Assembly (NCBI GenBank): GCA_965222765.1
Contig: CBDCVG010000032.1
Coordinates: forward strand, 1-64,000
DNA from: Caldora sp965222765
GTDB lineage: Bacteria; Cyanobacteriota; Cyanobacteriia; Cyanobacteriales; Coleofasciculaceae
Reading direction: 5' to 3'
DNA length: 64,000 nucleotides
Part shown: positions 53,690 to 62,689 of the stretch, piece after piece
Layout of the letters: every line of letters begins with the position of its first letter
How positions within the stretch are numbered: position 1 is the stretch's first letter
Position numbers and translations under genes: made by a program
Notes under the pieces: generated by a model
Database searches by the model: none
What the model was told of the DNA's origin: nothing
What the model saw: only the letters and a program-made list of their open reading frames with translations

Positions 53690-53758
53690 AGACATCTCCA
53701 ATAATTATGCTATAACCCCCATGCTACCGTCCCCAAATCGGAGTTTCTGGAGATGTCT
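53690..53758. terminator. Long inverted repeat after GT4 gene
   Basis: 11-bp perfect arms AGACATCTCCA/TGGAGATGTCT are separated by 47 bp, starting 13 bases after the stop codon. It may be a terminator or a small repeat element. A second stem ATTATGGGCTA/TAGCCCATAAT lies near 53850. Confidence 0.45.
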
Positions 53759-53911
53759 ATTGTAAATAGCTGGATATTTTAGCAGGACTTTCTCATCACA
53801 ACACTTATAAGGGAGCCAACTAGGTTAAAAAATTATATCCTGTTCTTGATGATTATGGGCTACTAGCCCATAATTAATTTTATTTTTAGGGTATTCTACT
53901 CTAATCGATCT

Positions 53912-55099
53912 ATGAAAAATTTATCTAATCAAACTTGTCCTGTTTGTGAATCTCCCCATTTAGAGCTATTTTTTGAAATGCTGGAGATGCCAGTCTACTG
54001 CAATCTTCTATGGCCAGAGCAGCAAGCAGCCCGAAACTGTCCTAAAGGGGATATTAAACTGGCTTTCTGTTCTAGCTGTGGTTTTATTACCAATGTGGCA
54101 TTTGACCCAGCCAAATTGGGCTATTCCCAAGACTATGAAAATTCCTTGCATTACTCTCCACGGTTTCAGGAATATGCTCAATCCCTTGCCACTGGATTGG
54201 TAGAGTGCCACAATCTCTATGATAAAGATATTATTGAGATTGGTTGCGGCAAAGGAGATTTTTTGATATCCCTGTGCGAACTGGGAAATAATCGAGGGGT
54301 AGGTTTTGATCCTAGCTATGTTCCGAGATCAGAACATAGCCCAATGGAAGACAGAGTTCAATTCGTTCAGGATTTTTATTCGGATCGCTATAAAGACTAT
54401 CAAGCAGATTTGATTGCTTGTCGGCATACCCTGGAGCATATTCCCAATCCAGCCAACTTGCTCAATCCCCTACGACAGGCAATTGGCGATCGCGTTAGTA
54501 CAGGAGTATTCTTTGAAGTTCCTAATGCACTAGATACGTTTCGTAATCTGGCAGTCTGGGACATTATTTATGAACACTGCTGTTATTTCGCCTCCACCTC
54601 TTTAACACAAGCTTTTACTAGTTGTGGGTTTGAGGTTAGCAATTTGAGGGAGGAGTTTGGAGGACAGTTTCTTTGCCTAGAAGCTTTACCAGTTAACGGA
54701 AAGGTTAATCTTACTGATGAGCGACGGGATGAAGTTGAGGCATTAAGCCGCGATATAGCTGCTTTTACCACTAAGTTCAACGCTAAGGTAGAAACCTGGA
54801 AGGAAAAATTAGCACAAATCAGTCAAGTAGGAAAAAAAGTAGTAGTTTGGGGTGCAGGCTCTAAGGGTGTTACCTTCTTAAATATCCTCAAGCTTCAAGA
54901 TTTGATTGAGTATGCAGTGGATCTCAATCCCCGCAAGCAAGGCATGTACGTTGCTGGAACAGGACAAAAAATTGTACCGCCGGAATTTATGCGGGACTAT
55001 CAACCAGATGTGGTAATTGTGGTGAATCCTCTCTATGAGCAGGAAATTCGACAGCTACTCGCAGGTTGGGATTTAAATCCTGAGTTCATCTGCGTTTAA
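53912..55099 (+). CDS. Class I SAM-dependent methyltransferase, zinc-module type (paralogue)
   Basis: A 395-residue close relative of 48092-49321. The zinc module has CPVC and CSSCG pairs. The SAM motif is 'IIEIGCGKGDFLISLCELGN', then 'CRHTLEHIPNPANLLNPLR', and the C-terminal domain has 'GKKVVVWGAGSKGVTFLNIL'. The shared stretch 'GDFLISLCELGNNRGVG' shows recent common ancestry. Two such enzymes in one cluster suggest two methylated positions or two sugars. Confidence 0.87.
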   Translation: MKNLSNQTCPVCESPHLELFFEMLEMPVYCNLLWPEQQAARNCPKGDIKLAFCSSCGFITNVAFDPAKLGYSQDYENSLHYSPRFQEYAQSLATGLVECHNLYDKDIIEIGCGKGDFLISLCELGNNRGVGFDPSYVPRSEHSPMEDRVQFVQDFYSDRYKDYQADLIACRHTLEHIPNPANLLNPLRQAIGDRVSTGVFFEVPNALDTFRNLAVWDIIYEHCCYFASTSLTQAFTSCGFEVSNLREEFGGQFLCLEALPVNGKVNLTDERRDEVEALSRDIAAFTTKFNAKVETWKEKLAQISQVGKKVVVWGAGSKGVTFLNILKLQDLIEYAVDLNPRKQGMYVAGTGQKIVPPEFMRDYQPDVVIVVNPLYEQEIRQLLAGWDLNPEFICV

Positions 55100-55183
55100 C
55101 TCTCGAGAAACACTTCCTTTGGAAATGAGGGTGTAGGGTATCAATTGTGGAACTGGCATCTTGCCAGTTACAAGAAACGTACT

Positions 55184-55288
55184 CCGGCGTTGGGTTACGA
55201 AGAAAGCTTCATCCAACACTCCTCGAATATTCCGTTGGGTTTCACTTCGTTCCACCCAACCTACAGTTTTAGGCGTGTCACGCCACTA
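55184..55288. mobile_element. Partial MITE-like element
   Basis: Ends TTTTAGGCGTGTCACGCCAC, matching the inverted end of 39550-39684, and carries the GGGTTTCACTTCGTTCCACC hairpin core. The opposite end is missing. A CTGGCATCTTGCCAG palindrome lies just outside near 55146. Confidence 0.65.
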
Positions 55289-55291
55289 TGC

Positions 55292-56812
55292 TTAGTCAGT
55301 TTGGAGACTAGAAAATAGACTTTCCCAATCAGAGGGAGGTGAGTCATCGACACCCTCTTTCACTTCAAAGGTGACATTACAAGCCTGAGGTTGTTCTAGT
55401 AACTGCACACAAAGCTGAGCAATATCTTCTCGACTAACTTTCCCCCGGATATTATCCCCTTGCTCAAATACCAAGACTTTACCTCCAGGTTCTTCGGTCA
55501 GGGCACAGGGTCGGATAATAGTATAAGGCACACCACTTTCCCGTACTGCTTCCTCTCCTCTAAGTTTCCAGGTGAGGATTCCTCCTAATTGATCGTTCAT
55601 TCTTACAGCTGGAGGCTCTTCCTGCAAATTAATTCCTGTACGCCCTGGACGAGTAACACCGGCTGAACTAATCATAATGAACTGTGGCTTCGTAGCAGCC
55701 CCATAAGCTTTTATGGTTTCTACTTCCAGAGCAAAACTCCCTGGCTCAAACTTAGGGTTCAGCGCGCCATCATACTCAAACTTACTCAGCATCAGTTGCA
55801 AGGCATACACTTGACTCGAATTAAAAGCTGGCGCATCTTTCAATGTTTTGGCGCGAAATACAGGAATCAAGTCAGCAAAAGGGATATGTACATCAATCCA
55901 CCTATCCTGCTCCGTATCAAAAGAACAGCAGTAAGAAACTCCATCCCATTTGGATTCAGCGCGGAGAATCAATTTATAGCGCCCTCCATCTCCTTTCACC
56001 CGTAGTTCTATTCCCTCGTATTCAGATAAATTTAGGGTTGGTTCAAAGTTGCGGGTACGTACTGAAACAAAACCGCCGGAGTTGGCAGTAGAGACGTTAC
56101 CAGTGAATAAGGCAGCATTAGCTATTAAACGGATAGAACTCTCGCTGACACCACCCATTACCACATCATCCACAGCTCCCCAGGTTGCCTTGAGGTTTTC
56201 TGACGGATTTTTGAAGTCAAAAAGCAGTTTTTTCCCTGAAGTTGGCAGACTTTTGGCAGCAGCTTTTACCAGATGCTTAATACCCTGGTAGTCGACAATT
56301 TCAGGACTATCTACTACTTCTGGCAGATAGAACTTAATACCCTGATAGTATTTTTCTCGATTAGGAGTATCTCCTTCCACCGGCTGTACCCGCACTCCTG
56401 TACAACAGACGGCAGCTGAGATATTGCTCATTAGTTCGGGAGTTAAAGTCTCTGGGATGGTTATATCTGCCTCAAACAGTTCTACCTTGTTACCCAGCAT
56501 TTCCTTGGCTCTTTGAGCATCCCTGACTAAAGCACGTACTGGATAACCCTGCTCCAGTAGACGACGCACAACTCGCTTGCCAACACCGCCAGTTGCTCCA
56601 GCTACTAGTATCACTCCCATGCTTTTGCCGCCTTCCTCATTTGCTTTATTTTGATTAGTACGACCTGTGAATAGCCGATGTAGACAGCTAATGAAAGGTA
56701 TAACTTCAAAGTAGGTCAAAGTTTGCATAAACCTACCAGCGTCCCATCGGGAGCGATTTTCTTCCGTCACAACCGCCTCCTCTGTGTTTTTTTTCACTGT
56801 AGCAAGTCTCAT
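55292..56812 (-). CDS. NAD(P)-binding SDR protein with embedded CIA30 domain
   Basis: A 506-residue atypical short-chain dehydrogenase split by a CIA30-type beta-sandwich. The NAD(P)-binding motif is 'ILVAGATGGVGKRVVRRLLE' (about residue 67). The CIA30 domain (about 200-380) is marked by 'ATWGAVDDVVMGGVSESSI' and 'FDTEQDRWIDVHIPFADLIP'. The SDR fold resumes at 'QFIMISSAGVTRPGRTG'. CIA30 is named for complex I assembly, and a thylakoid or respiratory assembly role is possible, but activity is unproven. ATG 56812 gives the usual cyanobacterial N-terminus ('RWDAGRFMQTLTYFEVIPF'); the frame is open a further 58 codons. Confidence 0.88.
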   Translation of the reverse strand: MRLATVKKNTEEAVVTEENRSRWDAGRFMQTLTYFEVIPFISCLHRLFTGRTNQNKANEEGGKSMGVILVAGATGGVGKRVVRRLLEQGYPVRALVRDAQRAKEMLGNKVELFEADITIPETLTPELMSNISAAVCCTGVRVQPVEGDTPNREKYYQGIKFYLPEVVDSPEIVDYQGIKHLVKAAAKSLPTSGKKLLFDFKNPSENLKATWGAVDDVVMGGVSESSIRLIANAALFTGNVSTANSGGFVSVRTRNFEPTLNLSEYEGIELRVKGDGGRYKLILRAESKWDGVSYCCSFDTEQDRWIDVHIPFADLIPVFRAKTLKDAPAFNSSQVYALQLMLSKFEYDGALNPKFEPGSFALEVETIKAYGAATKPQFIMISSAGVTRPGRTGINLQEEPPAVRMNDQLGGILTWKLRGEEAVRESGVPYTIIRPCALTEEPGGKVLVFEQGDNIRGKVSREDIAQLCVQLLEQPQACNVTFEVKEGVDDSPPSDWESLFSSLQTD

Positions 56813-57030
56813 GGTGCGATCGCAGTTTGCCTGAACTCTCTTGCATTCGTTGCCTGTTAACTGTTCCCTAGTGCGTAGTGCTATACCGCTGCTTTTGGTG
56901 ATTGCTCTGTTACGGATTACCTCAAATAAAAATAAATAACCACTTGACAAAGTGACATATTTCTGGAAAAAGGCGGATTCAAGCAATTTACCGTTGAAGT
57001 ATTAATAGTAGAGCTAGAGAAATAATCGAT

Positions 57031-57312
57031 ATGTTACTTACACGCCAACAAATCAAAGCCAAAAAACGTCATGCCAAGAGGTTAGGACAATTACTCAAAG
57101 AAGTTAGAATAGAGCTACAGCACAACATTGGTATCTTAGAAGATACTTGCATCGAGCGTGGTTCTTGGGAAAGGAGAGATATTTCTGGCTCCCATGATAC
57201 CTATTCAGTTATAGGAGACATTCTGGCAATAGCTAATGAGTGGGATAGACTCAACCATTTTGAAATTGAGGAGAAGTTATCTCAAGTTGAAGCAAAATTT
57301 TATCCAGACTAA
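57031..57312 (+). CDS. Small hypothetical protein
   Basis: A 93-residue, basic, helix-rich protein ('RQQIKAKKRHAKRLGQLLKE' at the start, 'IGDILAIANEWDRLNHFEIE' later). No family is recognised. The length, codon use and clean ATG suggest a real gene. It is divergent from the SDR-CIA30 gene. Confidence 0.5.
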   Translation: MLLTRQQIKAKKRHAKRLGQLLKEVRIELQHNIGILEDTCIERGSWERRDISGSHDTYSVIGDILAIANEWDRLNHFEIEEKLSQVEAKFYPD

Positions 57313-57422
57313 CAGCCCTCATAAAAAAGCGATCGCGTATAATGTATAAATTGCGATCGCGTCTAAACACCACGAATAAGCCGATTTTTAAAGTAATTTA
57401 TCTGGAATATTATATTTAGCAA

Positions 57423-57833
57423 TTAATGCCAGATAGCAAAATAGTTGTAAACTAGTGAATAGCGCTCACCTCCGTGTTGTTTAATGAGCACAGCCGCAGC
57501 CAAGAGAAAATCAAGCCAGTGACTGCCCCCAATCATTGACCTAATTCGTTTTACCCATCCCCCCGTTGGTATAACTAACAGTGTCATTCTAATAGGGATA
57601 TTAGGGCAAAAAAAACGACACAGTAAATCTCTTAAGAGAGAAAAACTCGTTCCGTAACCATGATGTTTACAATACTTGTGCCCCACTTCATCTGCGAGTT
57701 TGGCTAATCCTAAACAAAACGGCTTAATATCCCTGGAGTCGAATCGAGGAGAGAGTTGTTTAAGAAACCTCCATACTCCACCATCATGTGCCGCTTTCTC
57801 TAAAATTTCAGACTCTATATAAGGTAAGTTCAT
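57423..57833 (-). CDS. Hypothetical protein
   Basis: A 136-residue protein. The ATG at 57833 has AGGAGAA just upstream and is preferred to the longer frame to 57923. The first half is helical and acidic ('MNLPYIESEILEKAAHDGG'). Then come Cys/His residues ('GHKYCKHHGYGTSF', 'LLCRFFCPNIPI') and a hydrophobic stretch ('WLDFLLAAAVLI'). No family is recognised. Confidence 0.5.
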   Translation of the reverse strand: MNLPYIESEILEKAAHDGGVWRFLKQLSPRFDSRDIKPFCLGLAKLADEVGHKYCKHHGYGTSFSLLRDLLCRFFCPNIPIRMTLLVIPTGGWVKRIRSMIGGSHWLDFLLAAAVLIKQHGGERYSLVYNYFAIWH

Positions 57834-58164
57834 TTCTCCTCCACCGACTTTTTTAACCCCATTACCTCTACGGCAGTGGAATTTGACTTCCTCATTTTCT
57901 CTTGTGTTTTTTCCCATAAGCATATTTATTCACTAAATACTTTGGCAGCAAATTATTGGCGCGATTGCTGGGCTACGATGATCTACAGTCTCAACGCCAA
58001 CGCACTTACTCTTTCTGACTATAATTCAGCTATTAGGTAAATGGCGACTTACTTTTCCAAGTCTTTAAAGTAAAATTAAGATCAAAACCTTGTCGTAGTC
58101 CTACTTTTGAGTTCTTTGGAGAATACTAAATCTGTAGGTTGGGTTTGACTGATACTCCACCCAA
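57834..58164. other. Intergenic region without recognised gene
   Basis: About 330 bp. Its end is a short GTAGGTTGGGT...ACCCAAC palindrome (58134-58164) next to the MITE-like element. I see no gene or RNA here. Confidence 0.4.
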
Positions 58165-58291
58165 CGGGTGAGCGAAAAAAAGGGTGGGGAGATAGGGAGA
58201 TGGGGAGATGGGGAGATGGGGAAACAAAGGAAAACTAATGATTTGAGAGGATACTTTGCTATAAATCCCACTTCATATTTCGTTCACCCCT
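58165..58291. mobile_element. MITE-like element, second copy, ending a nitroreductase gene
   Basis: Left end CGGGTGAGCGAAAAAAAGGG and right end (opposite strand) AGGGGTGAACGAAATATGAA match the ends of 4391-4496. The core here is GGGGAGATGGGGAGATGGGG, the same motif used in the in-frame inserts of other genes. No target duplication is visible, and the sequence beyond the left end is unrelated to the nitroreductase, so a deletion has accompanied or followed insertion. Confidence 0.7.
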
Positions 58292-58536
58292 ACTGGAGCT
58301 TCTGTTACCTGACGCTGATTGAACGCACAAGCTCTGAGCTTTTCCTTATTTGCTTGCTCTTGTACTAGTATAAACCGCCAAGGCTGCAAATTAAAACCAG
58401 AAGGCGATCGCAAACCTAACCGCAATATTTCCGCTAAAATAGCTTGGGGAATAGGATCAGAACGGAAAGAACGAGCTGCACGGCGCTGTTCAATCGCATC
58501 TTTTAAGTTCATTGAAGGAGACAATTCCGTTGTCAT
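58273..58536 (-). pseudogene. Truncated nitroreductase
   Basis: N-terminal 80 or so residues of an FMN-dependent nitroreductase: 'MNLKDAIEQRRAARSFRSDP' (FMN-binding Arg/Ser motif), 'LRSPSGFNLQPWRFILVQE' and 'QRQVTEAPV'. After that the frame enters the inverted end of the MITE-like element ('GVNEI', stop). The remaining 100 or more residues are absent. The ATG at 58536 has AGGAAAAAC upstream. It is no longer an enzyme. Confidence 0.88.
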
Positions 58537-58650
58537 TGTTTTTCCTAGTGACTCCAAACTTAATTATGTAGATAAAGATGGTTACTGTTTGATGAGTAGG
58601 ATGGACAGTGCTCATCCTACTCTATGCTGAATTCACTACTCTTAAAAACA

Positions 58651-59349
58651 TCAAGCCAAATCGAACAGCAAAATTTCCGCGTCTTTTGTCGCTTCAATCA
58701 TCACCTCAGTTTCCTCGCTGAGTGCTGCACCATCACCTTCTTGTAGAGGCAAACCATTAAAGGTAATCTCACCCCGCGCTACCTGTATCCAAGCATGACG
58801 TTGAGGTTCTAAACTATGGGAAATGCGATCGCTTGCTTGTAAAACCGCTGCATACAAATCTACATCTTGATGCACCTTCAGCGCTCCATTTCTGCCATTT
58901 TTAGCAGCAACTAACTCTAAATGACCAGGGTTTTTAGCTAACCCAAAGTTTTGCTGTGCATAGCTTGGTGAGTTTCCTTTGATTTCTGGTAACAGCCAAA
59001 TTTGCAAGAAGTGAACTGGCTCATTTTTAGAGTGATTGAATTCACTATGTTGGATACCAGTACCGGCACTCATCCGCTGAATATCACCAGGCTGAATCAC
59101 TGAACCATTACCAATACTATCTTTGTGTTCTAGTGCTCCTTCTAGCACATAGGTAATGATTTCCATATCCCGATGTCCATGGGTACCAAAACCAGCGCCG
59201 GGGTTAACTCTATCCTCATTAATCACTCGCAGAGAGCGAAATCCCATATAGTTAGGATTGTGATAGTTGGCGAAGGAAAATGTATGGTAACTATCCAGCC
59301 AACCGTGATGAGCATGTCCTCGCTCTTGAGCTTTCCGAATGGTGAGCAT
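58651..59349 (-). CDS. Pirin family bicupin protein
   Basis: A 232-residue two-cupin protein similar to E. coli YhhW, which has quercetin dioxygenase activity. The N-terminal metal site is formed by His in 'FGTHGHRDMEIITYVLEG' and 'GTGIQHSEFNHSKNEPVHF'. The C-terminal cupin lacks these ligands, as in relatives. The substrate in cyanobacteria is unknown. It is divergent from an HxlR regulator and next to the nitroreductase remnant, a grouping typical of quinone or electrophile stress genes. Confidence 0.92.
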   Translation of the reverse strand: MLTIRKAQERGHAHHGWLDSYHTFSFANYHNPNYMGFRSLRVINEDRVNPGAGFGTHGHRDMEIITYVLEGALEHKDSIGNGSVIQPGDIQRMSAGTGIQHSEFNHSKNEPVHFLQIWLLPEIKGNSPSYAQQNFGLAKNPGHLELVAAKNGRNGALKVHQDVDLYAAVLQASDRISHSLEPQRHAWIQVARGEITFNGLPLQEGDGAALSEETEVMIEATKDAEILLFDLA

Positions 59350-59680
59350 TTTTTTCTCCTAATTTACTAGGATTTATTAGAGAGCTTTTGAAAAGTTGAA
59401 AAAGGTATAATTTGTCATTGTGAGGGTCGCAAAGCGGAACGAATAATATAGGGTTTGAACGATTACTTAGAGATGCTTTACTACGCTATCGCGGAGTTTA
59501 CCCTCGAACGAAGTGAAGGGTTCAGCATGACACTATTTTTTGACATTGATATTACTTGCCCTTTCTACTAATGACAAATGACCAATAACCAATGACCAAT
59601 CTGTATATTTCAACTTTATACTTAATACAATCAAAATGTGAAGTACGCACTTTTTAGTAAGCTAGTACCCAAAAAATACT
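59350..59680. promoter_or_regulatory. Divergent region pirin/hxlR with repeat elements
   Basis: 331 bp. It has a palindromic dispersed repeat from GTCATTGTGAGGGTCGC to GGTTCAGCATGACAC (59414-59533) and an ACCAATGACCAAT STRR (59568-59600). The last 80 bp carry the hxlR promoter area. The palindromic TTAGTAAGCTAGTAC stretch near 59654 is a possible HxlR operator; that is a guess. Confidence 0.4.
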
Positions 59681-60022
59681 ATGGAAGCTAAAGCAGTTAA
59701 AATTGAACGAGCCAGTTGCCCAGTGGAAACAACTCTTAAGGTAATTGGTGGACGCTGGAAGGTTTTAATTCTAAGGGAGTTATTTCCAGGAGTGAGTCGT
59801 TTTGGGCAGTTGCACAGAGCTTTACAGGGGATTACTCAAAAGATGCTTACCCAACAACTGCGGGAAATGGAGTCAGATGGCATTGTCCATCGAGAAGTTT
59901 ACCAGCAGGTCCCCCCCAAAGTAGAATATTCCCTAACTCCCTTAGGAGAAAGTCTGAAGCCAATTCTAGACTCAATGCACGAATGGGGTATTAAGGTTCT
60001 TGAGCAACAAACTCAAGACTGA
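59681..60022 (+). CDS. HxlR-family transcriptional regulator
   Basis: A 113-residue winged-helix regulator. The conserved N-terminal Cys is in 'ERASCPVETTLKVIGGRWKV', the recognition region in 'ITQKMLTQQLREMESDGIVH', and the wing in 'QQVPPKVEYSLTPLGESLKP'. HxlR proteins such as YodB sense quinones or aldehydes through this Cys and repress nitroreductase or oxidoreductase genes. It probably controls the divergent pirin gene. Confidence 0.93.
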   Translation: MEAKAVKIERASCPVETTLKVIGGRWKVLILRELFPGVSRFGQLHRALQGITQKMLTQQLREMESDGIVHREVYQQVPPKVEYSLTPLGESLKPILDSMHEWGIKVLEQQTQD

Positions 60023-60037
60023 GCCTCCTTTTTTGTA

Positions 60038-60140
60038 TAAGCTTAGACGCATTCACCTTGCATGTTTCGGACAGGCAAGATGCCTGTTCCACAAGAAGCT
60101 GATGATTGAATTTGGTGCAAATTAGATGCGTTTTAGCTTA
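60038..60140 (-). mobile_element. 103-bp dispersed element, copy 2
   Basis: Reverse complement of 6964-7066 with no difference that I can find. It lies 16 bases after the hxlR stop. The flanks differ from those of copy 1, so it is an independent insertion rather than part of a larger duplication. Confidence 0.8.
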
Positions 60141-60317
60141 ACTGGTCATTGTTAATTCCTCCCAATTCCCTTAAAACCTGTTATTGTTCCTGACGGGCAG
60201 TGTAAACACTGAATCTGTTAGTAAGTAACCCTTGCTTGATGGGATTATCCTCGGTGCTATTTTTCTAACCTTGGGGATTGCCTCACTTGTCCTAGCAAAC
60301 TTCAGAAGTTTTAAATT

Positions 60318-62600
60318 ATGGCTACAAACGAAGCTTTTCAGCCATTGCTGCCCAACACTAATGGTCAACAGTCACCCCAATGGACTGGAATCTACCCAAC
60401 TGACTTTTCTGGGCTTGAAGAAGATAAATTCGATCTCAGCCAGATAGGAGCAGTTGCCCGTCGTCGAGCCTTCGTTATTGCTGGTATTGGTCTAGCTGTC
60501 ACCTCCGGGATTGTTGCTAAGACCATTAATCAGGTTCCCGATTATGAAGGTAAGTTTGAGTTGTTAGTTGGACCGACGACAACTAGTGAAGACCAGTTGA
60601 GTGGACTAACCGAGTCTATCAGCAAAAGTGCTGGTCTTCAAGTCGAGGATATAGATTACGACACTCAGATTAAAGTCCTGTGGAGTCCTCAGGTGATGTC
60701 TTCAGTTTTGGAGAAAATCCAAACTAAGTATCCAGAAGTTAACTATGAGACCCTTAAAGAGGAGCTGAAGATTTCTCGGCTCAGTGAAACCAAAATTTTA
60801 GAAGTTAGGTACCAAGATTCAGACCCACAAAAAATTCAGTTTGTCTTGGAGCAAATTGCCCAAGGCTACATGAATTATTCTGATCAAGAAAAGTTTAACA
60901 GTGTTACCCAGGGACTTACATTTGTCAATGATCAGACAGAAAAACTGCGAGAGCGAGTTAACTCACTGCAACAAGAACTCCAGCAATTTCGACAGCAGAA
61001 CCAGCTGATTGATCCAGAAACTCAAGGTCAACTTTTGACTAGTCGTGCTAGCGAGATTATCAAGCAGCGGCAACAAACGAAAGCCCAGTTGCAGGAAACT
61101 CAGCAATTGGAAATAGAGCTCAAAAATCAGCTGTCTCAGTTGGGATTATCGCCAGATCAGGCGATCGCTGCCTCAGCTCTCTCAGAGGCTACCCGCTATC
61201 AAGAATTACTCAATCAGCTCTCTGAGATAGAGACCAAAATTGCTAATGAGTCAGCACGATTCACAGACGAAAACCCTACCATTCAAACCCTCAAAGAACA
61301 ACGAGATAATTTACTGCCTTTGCTGAATGAGGAAGCAAGTAAAGTAATTCCCGGTAGTGCCTCTAACATTTCTAGTGATCCAGAATCCTTAGCATCTCCG
61401 AGTTCTCTACGCCTAGAACTAACGAAAAAATTAGTAGAAACCAGCAACCAAAAGCAAGTTCTACAAGCGCGCACTCAAGTGATTGCTCAGGCAGAAAGTA
61501 TCGTGAATCAACAACTCCAACAGCTACCAGTTGTTGATCGTAGGTATAAAGATTTGCAGCAGAGATTACAGGTTGCAACTGAAAGCTTAAACCGCTTTCT
61601 CACGGTTCGGGAAAATCTAGAAATTGAAAAAGCAAGAAAGACCAATTCTTGGCAATTGATTGCTGGGCCACAACAGCCTGAAGAACCGATCTCTCCTAAC
61701 GTACCTCGTGGTATTCTCCTTGCTACTATGGCAGGGGTACTTGCAGGTGCTGGTGCTGGGTTATTAGCAGAAAAGCTAGACCGGGTGTTCCACTCTGCCG
61801 ATGAGATCAAAGACACCACAAGTTTACCTATATTAGGAACAATTCCATTTAATAAAGAACTGAAGAAACGAGTCATTGGTAAAGGGAAACAGCAAAAAGC
61901 AACTCATATCTCCCCTAACTCTCAACCTTCTTGGCTTAACCGCTACAATGCTTCTCCTTTTTTAGAAGCGTTCCGTTCACTTTCAGCAAATCTTAATTTT
62001 GTCAATCCAGATCAACCAGTTCGCTCTCTAGTGGTTAGTTCAGCTGCGCCAGCAGATGGAAAATCCACCACTTCTACATTTTTAGCTCAGGCAGCTGCAG
62101 CTATGGGGCAACGGGTGTTACTGGTAGATGGGGATATGCGGCGTCCTCAAGTGCATGTGAGGACGGATTTGCCTAATGTCTGGGGACTCAGCAATGTCAT
62201 TTCCAATGAAGTCAAAGTAGATGATGTGATTCAGCGTTCTTCTATTGAAGATAATCTCTTTGTGCTGACTGCCGGTCAAATTCCTCCCGATCCTACCCGG
62301 ATCCTCAGCTCCAGAAAGATGCACAATTTAGTGGAGTACTTACAAGAAGATTTTGACTTGGTAATCTTTGATGCTCCTCCTATGTTGGGTTTAGCAGATG
62401 CTAGACTACTGGCTGCTCACACCGATGGTATGGTTTTAGTTGTGGGCATGGGTAGAACCTACCGGGCTGTGGTGACACAAGTTTTATCTGCTTTAAAAAT
62501 GTCTCACGCCCGAGTCCTAGGTGTTGTGGCTAATGGCATCAAAAACTACACTACTCCCAACAGTAGCTACTATCCTCAATACTACACGGCGACTACTTAG
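60318..62600 (+). CDS. Wzc/CpsD-like polysaccharide co-polymerase and tyrosine autokinase
   Basis: A 760-residue inner-membrane protein controlling exopolysaccharide chain length and export. An N-terminal Wzz region has one membrane helix ('AFVIAGIGLAVTSGIVA'), a long periplasmic coiled coil (about 190-430) and a second helix ('GILLATMAGVLAGAGAGLLA'). The C-terminal BY-kinase has Walker A 'SSAAPADGKSTTSTFLAQAA', Walker A' 'VLLVDGDMRRPQVH' and Walker B 'DLVIFDAPPMLGLADARLLA'. It ends in a Tyr-rich tail ('YTTPNSSYYPQYY') for autophosphorylation. It fits with the sugar and glycosyltransferase genes upstream. Confidence 0.95.
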   Translation: MATNEAFQPLLPNTNGQQSPQWTGIYPTDFSGLEEDKFDLSQIGAVARRRAFVIAGIGLAVTSGIVAKTINQVPDYEGKFELLVGPTTTSEDQLSGLTESISKSAGLQVEDIDYDTQIKVLWSPQVMSSVLEKIQTKYPEVNYETLKEELKISRLSETKILEVRYQDSDPQKIQFVLEQIAQGYMNYSDQEKFNSVTQGLTFVNDQTEKLRERVNSLQQELQQFRQQNQLIDPETQGQLLTSRASEIIKQRQQTKAQLQETQQLEIELKNQLSQLGLSPDQAIAASALSEATRYQELLNQLSEIETKIANESARFTDENPTIQTLKEQRDNLLPLLNEEASKVIPGSASNISSDPESLASPSSLRLELTKKLVETSNQKQVLQARTQVIAQAESIVNQQLQQLPVVDRRYKDLQQRLQVATESLNRFLTVRENLEIEKARKTNSWQLIAGPQQPEEPISPNVPRGILLATMAGVLAGAGAGLLAEKLDRVFHSADEIKDTTSLPILGTIPFNKELKKRVIGKGKQQKATHISPNSQPSWLNRYNASPFLEAFRSLSANLNFVNPDQPVRSLVVSSAAPADGKSTTSTFLAQAAAAMGQRVLLVDGDMRRPQVHVRTDLPNVWGLSNVISNEVKVDDVIQRSSIEDNLFVLTAGQIPPDPTRILSSRKMHNLVEYLQEDFDLVIFDAPPMLGLADARLLAAHTDGMVLVVGMGRTYRAVVTQVLSALKMSHARVLGVVANGIKNYTTPNSSYYPQYYTATT

Positions 62601-62689
62601 GGCTTGCTGCACGAGTCTCAAAGCTATAGCATTTCATCAGATTACTAGGTTACCCCTGTCAGTGTGAAAATAGCGGAGACAGCAAAAAT

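Noticed and set aside
55073..55255. 60-residue minus-strand ORF
   Set aside because: It overlaps the methyltransferase end and the MITE-like repeat and shows no protein-like features.
58168..58368. 66-residue plus-strand ORF starting in the GGGGAGAT repeat
   Set aside because: It is the element core plus the antisense of the nitroreductase remnant.
59414..59533. Possible small RNA gene between pirin and hxlR
   Set aside because: The GTCATTGTGAGGG...CAGCATGACAC layout is typical of dispersed palindromic repeats; there is no promoter or terminator evidence.
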